From an uncultured Lachnoclostridium sp. (GTDB lineage Bacteria; Bacillota; Clostridia; Lachnospirales; Lachnospiraceae), in the NCBI GenBank assembly GCA_948330435.1, contig CAOJBY010000026.1, positions 1-47,817 of the forward strand: a stretch of 47,817 bases of DNA, in the 5' to 3' direction. The notes beneath the pieces were generated by a model. That model searched no databases. It was not told the DNA's origin and saw only the letters and a program-made list of their open reading frames with translations. The position numbers and the translations under genes are program-made. Positions 8,653 through 18,147 of the stretch are shown here, piece by piece. The first letter of the stretch is position 1. Each line of letters begins with the position of its first letter.

Positions 8653-8840
8653 ACAGGGGGTGTCGCAAAATAAGGCATCAGACGTTTCCATATCCTGTGT
8701 TCGGACGATTTACGTACATTCTGTCTGCTCTGGACGGACATCGCTAAAGCAATATCCGTCCATATCAAACAGCCTGTACGTAAATAGCCGGACACTGGAT
8801 ATTGGAAAAGTCTTCTGTCTCATTTTGCGACACCCCCTGT
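8653..8840. mobile_element. MITE-like palindrome, copy M1
   Basis: 188 bp bounded by perfect 19-bp terminal inverted repeats (ACAGGGGGTGTCGCAAAAT at 8653-8671, its complement at 8822-8840). Nearly the whole interior is palindromic, with GGACGGACAT...ATATCCGTCC at the apex. It encodes no protein and no target-site duplication is evident. It lies between the kinase and the dipeptidase and may act as a bidirectional terminator. Relatives are at 16478, 44641 and 47720. Confidence 0.75.
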
Positions 8841-8856
8841 TAAAAGGAAGAGGAAA

Positions 8857-9897
8857 ATGGAAGAAGTTTTGCTGGAATGGGCGAAAGCCATACATAAGGA
8901 AAATCCGGTGGTAGATGTACATTTGGATCTGGCGGCGGAGGTGTATAACCGAAGACTTTATGGGGAACGGGACGTGGTGGAACGGTTGTATCTGCCGCAT
9001 TTTTTTGAGGGTGGATTGAATCTTCTCGTTTCTTCGGTGTTTGTGTCCGGGAGGGATCTGCCGGAGAAAGGACTTCATGTGGCTATGGCACAGATTGGTG
9101 CTCTGCGGGAGGATTTGGAACCGCTTCGGGATGTGATTTGTGTTGTGACGAACCGGGGGGAGCTGGAGCGTGTGCTTCGGGACGGGAGGATTGGTGTTCT
9201 TTTGTCTTTGGAGGGGCTTGACCCTGTAGGGACGGATCTGTATCTGCTGCGGGCTTTTTATGATCTCGGCGTGAGGGGGGCGGGGCTTACCTGGAGCCGG
9301 CCCAATGCGTTTGCCAGGGGGTGCTGTTTGGCAGGGGAGAGGAAAGAGATCTCTGGCGGGCTGACGGACCTTGGACGGGAGGTTGTGGCGAAGATGGAGG
9401 AGCTGGGGATGTATCTGGATGTGAGCCATTTGAATAATGATGGGTTTGCGGATGTGGTGGAGTGTGCAAGAAAACCCTTTGTTGCCAGCCATTCCAATGC
9501 CTGGAGCGTCCATGAGAATTATCGGAATCTGAGGGATGATCAGATTGCGGTCCTGGCTTCCTGCGGAGGTGTGATTGGGCTGAATGCCTGCGGGACGATT
9601 GCCGGTGCGGCACCGCAGCCCAGGGAGCAGGCGATAGAGTGTCTCTGCCGACATGCGGAGCATCTGATGGCTGTGGCCGGGCAGGAGCATGTGGGCTTTG
9701 GATTTGACTTGTGCAATGGGCTTTCGGCTTCTATGCCCAGGCTTTCCTTTGAGACCGAGGAGGATGATCTGCTGCTCCACCATGGGGAGACGCTTCTGCT
9801 TAGTGCCGCACTGTTGGGGCGGGGAATGAAAGAAGAGACGCTGGCCGGATTGATTGGCGGGAATTTTCTGCGGTATTTTCGGACGGTGCTTGGGTGA
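8857..9897 (+). CDS. Peptidase M19 (membrane/renal dipeptidase family)
   Basis: 346 residues, no signal peptide, so probably cytoplasmic. The TIM-barrel metal ligands of the family are visible: His22 and Asp24 (DVHLD), Glu119 (LSLEG), His191 (LDVSHL) and His212 (ASHSN). These enzymes cleave dipeptides, including D-amino-acid dipeptides, with zinc. GGAAGAGG lies just before the ATG. It is separated from the two-component system by the MITE, so it may have been part of the same transcript before insertion. Substrate not deducible. Confidence 0.9.
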   Translation: MEEVLLEWAKAIHKENPVVDVHLDLAAEVYNRRLYGERDVVERLYLPHFFEGGLNLLVSSVFVSGRDLPEKGLHVAMAQIGALREDLEPLRDVICVVTNRGELERVLRDGRIGVLLSLEGLDPVGTDLYLLRAFYDLGVRGAGLTWSRPNAFARGCCLAGERKEISGGLTDLGREVVAKMEELGMYLDVSHLNNDGFADVVECARKPFVASHSNAWSVHENYRNLRDDQIAVLASCGGVIGLNACGTIAGAAPQPREQAIECLCRHAEHLMAVAGQEHVGFGFDLCNGLSASMPRLSFETEEDDLLLHHGETLLLSAALLGRGMKEETLAGLIGGNFLRYFRTVLG

Positions 9898-10059
9898 ATG
9901 AAATAGCTTAAGACACATGAAACTTGCGACGCAAATGTTGGAACTTTATTCTTACGGGTAATGAACCAAGCGGGCACGCTGGCATGTCCATTTGACTGAG
10001 AATTTCCAGCACTGCTATTGTTAATATGGCAAATTTGTGGCATACTATACATGAAAGTA

Positions 10060-10075
10060 GCGACGTAATCGTCGC
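10060..10075. promoter_or_regulatory. Candidate operator before the DUF4143 ATPase gene
   Basis: GCGACG-TAAT-CGTCGC is a perfect inverted repeat lying just after a weak -10-like TACTAT and 18 bases before the ATG at 10094. A related half, CTTGCGACGC, occurs near 9918. The position fits a repressor site near the transcription start. The rest of 9898-10093 shows nothing else I can support. Confidence 0.35.
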
Positions 10076-10093
10076 AAGTAAGAGGTGACTATA

Positions 10094-11368
10094 ATGATTA
10101 AACGAGATTTTTATTTGAATCGTATGATTCATCATATGTGGAACAAAGAGGTCAAGGTAATCACCGGCATTCGCCGCTGCGGAAAATCGGTACTGCTGTT
10201 TGATCTGTTTTATGAGTATCTTCTCTCACAGGGAGTTTCGGAAGACCGCATCATAAAAATCGAATTGGATCAGAGACGTTATTATAAGTTCCGGAATCCG
10301 ATAACGCTCTGTGAATACGTCGAATCCCTGGTTGCCAAAGAGAATGATGAGAAGTTTTATCTTTTCATTGATGAGGTTCAGCTTACCACAAAGGTTATTG
10401 ACAAAGAAAACGGTGGGACCACGGTTTCCATCTATGATATGCTGAATGAACTCAAGGCATATAAAAATTTGGATGTATATGTAACGGGCAGCAACTCTAA
10501 GGGACTGTCAAAGGATGTCGCCACAGAATTCCGTGGCCGTGCTACCCAGATTCATGTGTTTCCGCTGTCCTTTGAAGAGTTTTATTCCCATGTGGGGGGT
10601 GATGAGCGAAAAGCTCTCGATACCTATATGCTTTACGGCGGTATGCCACGCCTGCTGGCCTTAAAAGATGAAAAGGATAAAAAAGATTATCTGACCTCTC
10701 TGCACAGTGAATTGTATGTAAAGGATATTGTGGAACGTAGTGCTATTGAACGTGAAGATGTTCTGAATGATATTCTGGATTTCCTTGCTTCACAGATCAG
10801 TTCTCTCACCAATCCTACGAATATCGCCAATGCATTAACCAGCATTAAGAATGAAAAGATCAATTCCACATTGGTTTCAAACTATGTACGGCACATTATG
10901 GATTCGTTCCTTGTTTCTATGGCAAAGCGTTATGATGTGAAAGGAAAGACCTATTTTAAGTATCCTAATAAATACTACTACACGGATATTGGCCTGCGAA
11001 ATGCAAGACTGAATTACCGCCAGTATGATCCCGGACATATTATGGAAAACATCATTTATAATGAGCTTCTGCGTCGAGGGTATTCTGTTGACGTAGGTGT
11101 CGTGACTGACCGTACCGGCGGTGCAAATGTGCAAAAGGAAATTGATTTTGTCGTGAATGATGCAGATAAAAAAATCTACATCCAGTCGGCTTTCCGGATG
11201 GATACGGATAAAAAAGAATCCTCTGAGCTTGCGTCTTTGATGCTGACAAAGGACTTTTTCAAAAAAATCATTGTCCGCATGGATATTCCGCGTAACTTCT
11301 ATGATGACAATGGAATTTTCCATTGCAATCTAATCGATCTGCTTCTGGGTCGTGTGGAATTGTTTTAA
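10094..11368 (+). CDS. AAA ATPase, AAA_14 / DUF4143 family
   Basis: 424 residues. I prefer the ATG at 10094 to the GTG at 10085 because AGAGGTGA lies just before it. Walker A is GIRRCGKS near residue 25-32 and Walker B is LFIDEVQ. Next come the sensor region VTGSNS and the YGGMP segment typical of this family, then the C-terminal DUF4143 domain with EIDFVV, which resembles a PD-(D/E)XK core. The family is abundant in gut anaerobes and archaea; its role is not settled. Stand-alone, convergent with the hydrolase at 11410. Confidence 0.85.
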   Translation: MIKRDFYLNRMIHHMWNKEVKVITGIRRCGKSVLLFDLFYEYLLSQGVSEDRIIKIELDQRRYYKFRNPITLCEYVESLVAKENDEKFYLFIDEVQLTTKVIDKENGGTTVSIYDMLNELKAYKNLDVYVTGSNSKGLSKDVATEFRGRATQIHVFPLSFEEFYSHVGGDERKALDTYMLYGGMPRLLALKDEKDKKDYLTSLHSELYVKDIVERSAIEREDVLNDILDFLASQISSLTNPTNIANALTSIKNEKINSTLVSNYVRHIMDSFLVSMAKRYDVKGKTYFKYPNKYYYTDIGLRNARLNYRQYDPGHIMENIIYNELLRRGYSVDVGVVTDRTGGANVQKEIDFVVNDADKKIYIQSAFRMDTDKKESSELASLMLTKDFFKKIIVRMDIPRNFYDDNGIFHCNLIDLLLGRVELF

Positions 11369-11409
11369 TTCATAAGCCTTTCTCAATAGCCTTTTGATAA
11401 ATGTATGGG

Positions 11410-12201
11410 TTATAAAAGTGAGAGGAAATATCGAAGCAGCTTGGCTCCGTCCTCCATGCGTGGGTCGGCAAACTCAAAGCACATTCGTTCCGGGTGCCAC
11501 TGGACGCCCAGGATGGGGAGCTGCTCGTGGTACATGGCTTCTATAACAAAATCGTGGCTGTATTGTGCCACCAGAAGCCCGTCACCGACAGTGCCTACGC
11601 CCTGGTGGTGGGCACTGTTGGTGATGGGTGCATTGCCGTAGAGCCGTTCGGGGAAAGTTCCTCCGGCGGCTTTTGTTGGATGTATTTTATCGCCGTTTTT
11701 GCGGATGATGGGGATTCCGCAAGGTGTGGGTGCTTCCTGTTGCATATCCTTTCGGGAGAGTGTGCTTTCCTTTGGGGAGACATACGCATGGACAAGCTGT
11801 GAATGCTCCGGCAGGTCCTGGAGGATGGTTCCGCCGAAATGGACGTTAATGATCTGTAAGCCCTTGCAGATGCCGAGGACGGGTTTTTCTGCCTGTATGA
11901 AAGCGGCCAGGGTTCGAAGCTGCAGACAGTCCAACTGTTCGTCAATGTCACGGGAACCCTGGTTTACGGCACCGAAGAGGGCCGGGGCAATGTCGCCGCC
12001 ACCCGGAAGAACAAGGCCGTCGTAATCCCAGGGACAGTAAGAAAGCCGGGGCAGGGAGACGGGAGGAACTGAATGATCCGGAAAAGGCATGGGCCTGGGA
12101 GTTCTGGGCGGCAGGGTATCAAAGGAAACGCCCAGTCTTGCAAAGGCATTTTGATAATTGACGGTGGAATCGACGTATCCGGCGATCAACAGTTTTTTCA
12201 T
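11410..12201 (-). CDS. Peptidase C26, gamma-glutamyl-GABA hydrolase-like
   Basis: 263 residues of the class-I glutamine amidotransferase fold. The nucleophile elbow GICKG contains Cys112; His236 and Glu238 (QWHPE) complete the triad. PGGGDIAP is the typical oxyanion-loop motif of the PuuD/YvdE group, which hydrolyse gamma-glutamyl amides such as gamma-glutamyl-GABA. No polyamine genes are adjacent, so the actual substrate is open. AAGGAG stands before the start. Confidence 0.88.
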   Translation of the reverse strand: MKKLLIAGYVDSTVNYQNAFARLGVSFDTLPPRTPRPMPFPDHSVPPVSLPRLSYCPWDYDGLVLPGGGDIAPALFGAVNQGSRDIDEQLDCLQLRTLAAFIQAEKPVLGICKGLQIINVHFGGTILQDLPEHSQLVHAYVSPKESTLSRKDMQQEAPTPCGIPIIRKNGDKIHPTKAAGGTFPERLYGNAPITNSAHHQGVGTVGDGLLVAQYSHDFVIEAMYHEQLPILGVQWHPERMCFEFADPRMEDGAKLLRYFLSLL

Positions 12202-12542
12202 GGCAGAGTCTCCTTATATGGATTCAACGAAAACGTCCCAGGCGGCCAAGGGGCTTGCCCTTGCCTTTCTTTGTACACTGAGGATATGGGAAGATGGTAA
12301 AACAGGTTTTAATAAAATATATGAAAAAGTATGAAGAAAAAGACGAGCTGTTTTCGTTATACTATTGTAATGTTTTATAGAAAGGGAAAATGAACCGAAA
12401 AAGATGTCGTCCGGAAATGAAGAAATAAAAAAAGAAAACTTAAGATTTTATGAAGTCTATTGATCTTACGGCTGAATGTGTTACTGTATTATTCAAGTAA
12501 TACACAAAAAGAAATAATTGAAATTAGGAAAGAATATTATGG
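12202..12542. other. AT-rich intergenic region between divergent genes
   Basis: No convincing gene. TATACT occurs at 12358-12363 without a good -35 partner. GTGTTACT...AGTAATACAC around 12478-12505 is an imperfect inverted repeat. A 64-codon frame at 12460-12654 runs through the hairpin element and is not protein-like. The promoter of the ABC operon must lie here or inside the element, but I cannot place it. Confidence 0.4.
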
Positions 12543-12660
12543 GACTAAAAACAGTAATATCCTGTCAGTGCACAGATCGATTTACAGGCACATCTTTTTG
12601 TGGCGGGAAATTGATCTAGATAAGGGTGTACTGGAAAGATATTACAGAACTTAAAATAAG
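12543..12660 (+). repeat. Covarying hairpin element, copy B
   Basis: GTAATATC (12554) pairs with GATATTAC (12638-12645). Further in, CAGT pairs with ACTG, and AGATCGATTT (12574-12583) with AAATTGATCT (12608-12617, one G-T pair). The apex has GGCACA/TGTGGC. AGAACT (12646-12651) precedes TAAAATAAGGAGG, the ribosome binding site of the ABC ATPase gene at 12670. A junction-like ATATTATGGGACT lies just 5' (about 12534), as if a second unit once preceded it. Confidence 0.75.
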
Positions 12661-12669
12661 GAGGTATAT

Positions 12670-13386
12670 ATGAGTGCACTGGTGGAGGTGAAAGACATCT
12701 GCAAGGTCTACAATCCCGGCGAAAACGAAGTCCGGGCACTGGACCATGTGAGCCTTACCATTAACAAAGGAGAATTTGTGGCCATCATCGGTCAGTCCGG
12801 CTCCGGCAAGTCTACGCTGATGAATATGCTGGGTTGCCTGGACGTTCCAACCTCCGGGAAATACTACTTAAATGGAAAGGATGTGTCAAAGCTCAGCGAT
12901 GATGAGCAGTCGGATATCCGCAACCTGGAGATTGGTTTTATTTTTCAGGGCTTTAATCTGATTAGTAATCTGACGGCCATTGAAAATGTGGAGCTTCCTC
13001 TGATTTACCGGGGCGTCGGCAAACGGGAACGGCACAGGCTGGCTATAGATGCCTTGAAGATCGTTGGCCTTTCCCATCGGCTGAACCACAGGCCCAACGA
13101 AATGTCCGGCGGACAGCAGCAGAGGGTGGCTATTGCCAGGGCGATTGCGGCGAAGCCCCCGGTGATCCTGGCTGACGAGCCTACGGGTAATCTCGATTCG
13201 GCATCCAGCAAGGAGATTTTGCAGATTTTGAAAGAGCTGTACGTGGGCGGCAGGACGGTGATCCTGATTACCCACGACAACGGAATAGCGGCCCAGGCAA
13301 AACGGGTGATCCGCATTATGGACGGAAAGATAGAGTCAGACGAGACGCTGGAGCAGGACTATGCATGTACTGCACAATCCGTATAA
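12670..13386 (+). CDS. ABC transporter ATPase, MacB/LolD type
   Basis: 238 residues with Walker A GQSGSGKST, Q-loop FQGFNLI, signature MSGGQQQRVAIARA, Walker B VILADEPTGNLDS and the switch His in LITHD. This subgroup (3.A.1.122-like) drives MacB-type permeases that export peptides, lipids or antibiotics. It is the first gene of a three-gene unit with the adaptor at 13499 and the FtsX-type permease at 15187. AAGGAGG is supplied next to the repeat element. Confidence 0.95.
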   Translation: MSALVEVKDICKVYNPGENEVRALDHVSLTINKGEFVAIIGQSGSGKSTLMNMLGCLDVPTSGKYYLNGKDVSKLSDDEQSDIRNLEIGFIFQGFNLISNLTAIENVELPLIYRGVGKRERHRLAIDALKIVGLSHRLNHRPNEMSGGQQQRVAIARAIAAKPPVILADEPTGNLDSASSKEILQILKELYVGGRTVILITHDNGIAAQAKRVIRIMDGKIESDETLEQDYACTAQSV

Positions 13387-13403
13387 AAATGATTCAGAAG
13401 TGC

Positions 13404-13442
13404 CGAAATCCATCATCAATCGTAATTTTGTATGGATTTTCG
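13404..13442 (+). promoter_or_regulatory. Hairpin between ABC ATPase and adaptor genes
   Basis: CGAAATCCAT (13404-13413) and ATGGATTTTCG (13432-13442) pair with one bulged base. There is no T-run, so it is not a simple terminator. It could stabilise or process the operon mRNA so the subunits are made in different amounts. Confidence 0.35.
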
Positions 13443-13498
13443 CATGAAGCTGTGATAGAGCAGAACAATTACAGTCTGTAGGAAAATGAGGAGAATCG

Positions 13499-15184
13499 AT
13501 GATGTTTAAGAGGAAAAAGAACGGGCAGGAAATAGTGGAAGCAGAACAGGCGGCAGTGGAGGAGAAAAGCCCTCTGGATGAGTGGGACGATTCCCTCCAG
13601 GATGACCTGGGGGAGAAGCCGAAGAAGCGTTTCTTCTTTTTTAAAGAAAAGGGTGAAAAGCCGGAAAAGGAGCCTTTGACGCCGGAGCAGAAGAAAAAGC
13701 GGAAAAAGCGTCTCATCATCGGCGGCATTGTGGTGGTGATCCTGGCTTTGAACATTATCCCGAAGATGTTTGCACCGGAGGTTTTGCCAGTCGTGAGCGT
13801 GTCGGAAGCTTACCAGGGAACGGTGGAGCAGACTATTGAGGGCAGCGGCGACGTAAAATCAGAGCATGTGAAGACGTATTTTTCACCTGTGTCGGCTACG
13901 GTTGAGGACTTTGATCTTAAGGTGGGGGATACGGTGGATGCAGGAGCTACGCTGCTGACCTACAACGGGGCGGAACTTGATGAACTTTATCAGCAGGCGG
14001 AGCTGACGGGAAGTGCCGCAGGCTATGGCTATCAGGATGCCATTACCAAAGATAATAAGAATGTATCGGAATATAACCGTTCCTCAGCGGCTTTGGGCAC
14101 CCTGGAAAAGCAGGTGGAGGATGAGAAAAATGAAAATGAGCATGTGCAGGATCGGATCGTAGAGTATACGGAGAAGCAGGCGGCTTCCTCTATGGAGCTG
14201 AATAACCGGCAGATAGAGCTGGAAAGTGCAACAATTGAACTGCGGACGGCACAGGCAGAATTGGAACAGTTAAAGAAAAGCACAGCGTCCAATGCAGGGA
14301 ATGAGCAGGCACTTAAAACTACAATCGCAGCGGCCCAAAATAAAATAGCAGCAGCCCAGAAGCGAATCGAGGAAGAACAGAACAACCTCAACGAGATCAA
14401 TGAAAAGCTGAACAAATACCAGGATCGCTTAAAGGATTCTTCGGAAGATTTGGAGAAGCTTCAAACCAACAAGGCCAAGGAAGAGGGAATCAAGGATTCC
14501 ACAGAAAACTCCAGGCTGACCTCGGCAGCAAGAAGCGAGCTTTCCGCCAACAACAATCTGAGCAATCTCAATGCCCAGATGACGAAAGACGATATTAATG
14601 AGGGCAAGGCCGGAATCCAGGCGGAGTTCTCCGGCGTTGTGATGGAGGTGACAGCCGTATCCGGCGGTCCCGCAGCCAAGGGCGGAAGTCTCTTTACCAT
14701 AGCAAGTAATGAAGAGGTTGTCGTAGACATGTCCGTAACTCGGTTTGACCTGGAAAAGCTGGAGGTGGGCCAGAGTGCCGAGATCAATCTGGCGGGAAAG
14801 ACCTATACCGGTAAAGTAAGTAAGCTGAGCCGTCTGGCAGCGGATAACAGCAAGGGAACACCGGTGGTCAGTGCCGAGATACATATTGAAAATCCGGACG
14901 AGAACATTTATCTGGGACTGGAAGCCAAGGTGACGGTAAGCGGCCGCAAGGCGGAGAATGTAATTGTAGTTCCGGTGGAAGCGGTCAACACAGGCATGGA
15001 CGGGAGCTTCTGCTATGTAGTGGACGAGAACGGTGTTGTTTCCAAACGAGAAGTAGTAACCGGCCTTGCTTCCTCCATGGAAATCGAGATTCAATCGGGT
15101 CTGAATGCGGGAGATAAGGTAATCCGCAATACAACCGGCATGCTGGTGGAAGAGGGTATGCGAGTTACGGCTACGGAGGAATAG
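13499..15184 (+). CDS. HlyD/MacA-type adaptor (membrane fusion) protein
   Basis: 561 residues. A charged cytoplasmic N-terminus (1-70, many Lys/Glu) is followed by one membrane helix (about 72-92, LIIGGIVVVILALNIIP). Then comes a lipoyl-like half, a long coiled coil (about 165-350, rich in Glu/Gln/Lys), the second lipoyl half (AEFSGVVMEVTAVSGG) and beta-barrel domains to the C-terminus. In a Gram-positive cell such adaptors work with MacB-like permeases outside the membrane. Start: ATG 13499 with GAGGAG six bases before; ATG 13502 is equally possible. Three bases separate it from the permease gene. Confidence 0.9.
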   Translation: MMFKRKKNGQEIVEAEQAAVEEKSPLDEWDDSLQDDLGEKPKKRFFFFKEKGEKPEKEPLTPEQKKKRKKRLIIGGIVVVILALNIIPKMFAPEVLPVVSVSEAYQGTVEQTIEGSGDVKSEHVKTYFSPVSATVEDFDLKVGDTVDAGATLLTYNGAELDELYQQAELTGSAAGYGYQDAITKDNKNVSEYNRSSAALGTLEKQVEDEKNENEHVQDRIVEYTEKQAASSMELNNRQIELESATIELRTAQAELEQLKKSTASNAGNEQALKTTIAAAQNKIAAAQKRIEEEQNNLNEINEKLNKYQDRLKDSSEDLEKLQTNKAKEEGIKDSTENSRLTSAARSELSANNNLSNLNAQMTKDDINEGKAGIQAEFSGVVMEVTAVSGGPAAKGGSLFTIASNEEVVVDMSVTRFDLEKLEVGQSAEINLAGKTYTGKVSKLSRLAADNSKGTPVVSAEIHIENPDENIYLGLEAKVTVSGRKAENVIVVPVEAVNTGMDGSFCYVVDENGVVSKREVVTGLASSMEIEIQSGLNAGDKVIRNTTGMLVEEGMRVTATEE

Positions 15185-15186
15185 GG

Positions 15187-16416
15187 ATGGCACAATTACT
15201 GGAATATTTGAAAATGGCCGTGGATAACATCCGGGCCAACAAGGGTCGCTCCATTCTGACCATGCTTGGAATTATCATCGGTATTTCCTCTGTGATTATG
15301 ATCATGTCCATTGGTCAGGGGGCCAAGGGCGAGATAGGGGATCAGCTGAATGCTGTTGCGGGAGGACAGATTTTCATCAGCGGTGCTTATGTAGACAGTG
15401 ATCAGATTTATCTGACCCCGGAGGACCTGGAAGCCATCAAGGAGGTGGAGGGTGTCAAGGGTGTGACTCCCAATGACAGTATGTCCGGAAAGCTGATTTC
15501 CCCCAGAGATATTGAATTTGATGTGGGAATCACCACCGGCACGGAGGATTTGAAATACACCCACAATCCGGAGATGAAGTATGGACGCTACTTTACGGAT
15601 TCCGACGTGGAGGCCATGAACCTGGTGGCGGTGATCGGTGAAAGCGATGCCAGAAAGCTCTTTGGTACGGATGACGTAGTGGGAATGAGCGTGGAAGCCA
15701 CCATCTATGACACCACTCAGGAGATTACCATGATAGGCGTTATCAAAGAAGAGCAGACGGATGACAGCGGACTTGTGAGCAGCATGATGTACAACTCCAA
15801 CCGGGTATCCCTCTACATGCCTTATACGGCTAATTTTGCCTTTGGATATATCCTGGATGAATTTTACGGTATTTTTGTGATTGCGGACAGCGGCTACAGC
15901 AGTGTGGCGGTGAGCAGCGAGATTGTAAGTCTCCTGGAACGTAGGTATCAGGTCCAGGGGGAGGATAAATTCTACGTGGAGGATGCGGAAAGCCAGATCA
16001 AGATGATCACGGATGTGCTGGATATGCTGACTGCCTTTATCGCCTTTGTGGCGGCCATTGCCCTGCTGGTAGGCGGAATCGGCGTTATGAACATTATGCT
16101 GGTATCCGTAACCGAGAGGACCCGGGAGATCGGAATCCGCAAGGCTCTGGGAGCCAGAACCCGATCCATTATGATGCAGTTTCTCTCAGAATCCGCCATC
16201 ATCACGGCGATGGGAGGTATGATCGGCATTGTACTGGGAATTTTGGGAGCCAAGGCCATCTGCTCCCTGCCCATGCTGGGCTTCCCGGCCAGAATCAGTA
16301 TTTCAACGATTATTCTGGCAACCTTATTTTCCTCTTGTGTGGGAATTTTCTTCGGAATCTATCCGGCCAGGAAAGCGGCGAAGCTAAGCCCCATTGAGGC
16401 TTTGCGGAGAAATTAG
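15187..16416 (+). CDS. MacB/FtsX-family ABC permease
   Basis: 409 residues. Helix one lies at about 20-42 (ILTMLGIIIGISSVIMIMS), then the large extracellular MacB-PCD domain (about 50-275), then three helices (280-306, 330-356, 370-395), and the typical end YPARKAAKLSPIEALR. It forms the transport unit with the ATPase (12670) and adaptor (13499). Substrate unknown; no peptide precursor or immunity gene is visible nearby, so a general export role is as likely as self-immunity. Confidence 0.93.
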   Translation: MAQLLEYLKMAVDNIRANKGRSILTMLGIIIGISSVIMIMSIGQGAKGEIGDQLNAVAGGQIFISGAYVDSDQIYLTPEDLEAIKEVEGVKGVTPNDSMSGKLISPRDIEFDVGITTGTEDLKYTHNPEMKYGRYFTDSDVEAMNLVAVIGESDARKLFGTDDVVGMSVEATIYDTTQEITMIGVIKEEQTDDSGLVSSMMYNSNRVSLYMPYTANFAFGYILDEFYGIFVIADSGYSSVAVSSEIVSLLERRYQVQGEDKFYVEDAESQIKMITDVLDMLTAFIAFVAAIALLVGGIGVMNIMLVSVTERTREIGIRKALGARTRSIMMQFLSESAIITAMGGMIGIVLGILGAKAICSLPMLGFPARISISTIILATLFSSCVGIFFGIYPARKAAKLSPIEALRRN

Positions 16417-16750
16417 CAGAGCATCTGACAAATAAATTCGCTCTTATATTTTAGAGGTTGTTGTAAATGACATTCCTGGGGGTGTTGCAAAATAAGACAT
16501 CAGCCATTTCCATATCCTATGTTCGGACGGTTCACGTACACTTCGTCTGCTCTGCACGGACATTGCCAAAGCAATATCCGTACATATCAGACAAAATGTT
16601 CGTGAACAGCCGGACACTGGATATCGGAAAAGTCTTCTGTCTTATTTTGCGACACCCCCTCGTGTTGTGATATATACCCCCGGTGTCCTTGTTTGTCGAG
16701 GGTAAAAAAGGAATATTACATTTTACAGCAACCTCATTTTGTTAAGAAAT
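16417..16750. other. Intergenic region between convergent genes
   Basis: Mostly the MITE-like copy M2 (16478-16659). Outside it I see no gene and no convincing terminator other than the palindrome itself. Confidence 0.5.
16478..16659. mobile_element. MITE-like palindrome, copy M2
   Basis: Ends GGGGGTGTTGCAAAATAAG (16478-16496) and CTTATTTTGCGACACCCCC (16641-16659), complementary but for one position. The interior matches M1 closely (CCATATCC.., GTTCGGACGG.., GGACACTGGATATCGG..) and folds on itself. Non-coding. It lies between the convergent permease and lipoprotein genes, where it could terminate both. Confidence 0.75.
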
Positions 16751-18115
16751 TCATTCAGCCTTTGCATTCCCGGCAGTCTCGTTGGCAGCCTTATCAAAGG
16801 CTGTTGCGGCAGCTTCAATGTCTTCGCCGGATCCGATCTCCTGGAGCATCTTCCACCAGGCGGTGCGGGCATTGGTCCAGCCGGGGGTGATTTGATGGTA
16901 GTCATTCATATACTGGGTGAACATGCCGTATTCTGTCATAAGCTTGTCATTGACATAAAGATCCTCCATGGGGCGAACGGGCCAGTAGGTGGTGGCGAGG
17001 ACTGTCTTGGCATATTGGCTGTCCGTTTCGGTCATAAATTCCACAAAGCACTTGGAAGCCTTAATTCGGGCAGCATCTCCATTGTCAAAGATTCCAAAGC
17101 CCCAGATGCCGCCCTCTAAGACGGGAACGCCGTCAGGTGAGGGAAAGGCCATGGGAAATATGTCAAAATTAAGCTCGGGATTCACCAGAGTCTCATTGAT
17201 CTCCCTTGCCACATTCCAACAGAACGTCATAGCCAGATCTCCGCTTGAAAAGAGCTTCACCTCATCCGCCCCTGTCAGATTCGGGGCAAAATCAATTCCC
17301 TCCAAGTTATATAAAAGCTCCAGGGCCTGAATGTTTTCCGGCGTGCTGATGGTGTAACGGCTGTGAGCCGGGTCCGTAAAGGAACCACCATAGAGGTTGT
17401 TCACCAGTGCCCGGGTGCCCTGATCTCCGGCCTGACCGCCGCAGTATACAAGTCCGGCCTGCTCCACACCGTATTCTTTCAGTGCTTCCACAGCCTTTAT
17501 AAAGCCCTCCGTGGTCCAGGTGTGGGTTTCCTCATCCAGATATTTGAGTGCTCCGGCAGCCTTGAACAAGTCGTAGTGAATGGCCATACAGTGGGTGCTT
17601 TCGCAGACGGGTAAAATGTAGCAGGCACCCTCTTCTGAACGGCAGGCATCCTGCACAATGTCATAGATTTGACTGGCGGCTTTTGACTCCCAGAGATCGG
17701 ACAGATCCACCATTAGCCCCCGGGCACCCCAATTGGTGCACAGCCGTTCTGGACCCTCAAAAATAATGTCCGGAGACTGGCCGTCGGCAATGGCTTCTTC
17801 CACAAGGCTGTCTCCGGTGTTGTAATCCAGGTATTTCACGGAGACACGGATATGAGGATACTGTTTATTGAAATCGGCCAGCAGGCTTGCGATCACGGTG
17901 GAGTTGGACCAGTTGCCGATGGGATAGGTCCACAGTGAGATTTCTACCGGATCAGGCTCCTGCGGGGAAAGATCGGCTGCGGCATCCTCCCGGCTTTTTG
18001 CCGGACTGTCGCCTTGCTTCATATCGGCACTCCCGCAGGCCGTAAAGCTTAGACAGAGAATGGCAGCCAGGATCAGGGATACCAGCTTGTATGCCGGACC
18101 GAAAGAATTTTTCAT
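16751..18115 (-). CDS. Extracellular solute-binding lipoprotein (family 1)
   Basis: 454 residues with a lipoprotein signal (LSFTAC, Cys27 lipidated). The body resembles sugar-type (MalE-like) binding proteins: EISLWTYPIGNWSNS near the N-terminus, the DIIFEGPER segment, and a C-terminal half with GGIWGFGIFD. No permease or ATPase of a sugar importer is adjacent. Instead it follows the hybrid kinase gene by 32 bases on the same strand. I infer it may serve as a ligand-presenting partner of that kinase, or supply a distant transporter. Confidence 0.88.
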   Translation of the reverse strand: MKNSFGPAYKLVSLILAAILCLSFTACGSADMKQGDSPAKSREDAAADLSPQEPDPVEISLWTYPIGNWSNSTVIASLLADFNKQYPHIRVSVKYLDYNTGDSLVEEAIADGQSPDIIFEGPERLCTNWGARGLMVDLSDLWESKAASQIYDIVQDACRSEEGACYILPVCESTHCMAIHYDLFKAAGALKYLDEETHTWTTEGFIKAVEALKEYGVEQAGLVYCGGQAGDQGTRALVNNLYGGSFTDPAHSRYTISTPENIQALELLYNLEGIDFAPNLTGADEVKLFSSGDLAMTFCWNVAREINETLVNPELNFDIFPMAFPSPDGVPVLEGGIWGFGIFDNGDAARIKASKCFVEFMTETDSQYAKTVLATTYWPVRPMEDLYVNDKLMTEYGMFTQYMNDYHQITPGWTNARTAWWKMLQEIGSGEDIEAAATAFDKAANETAGNAKAE

Positions 18116-18147
18116 AGGACATCTTTCCTTTCTTACAGAGTTAGTGA

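Noticed and set aside
12460..12654. A 64-residue protein before the ABC operon
   Set aside because: Its second half is the translated hairpin element and there is no ribosome binding site.
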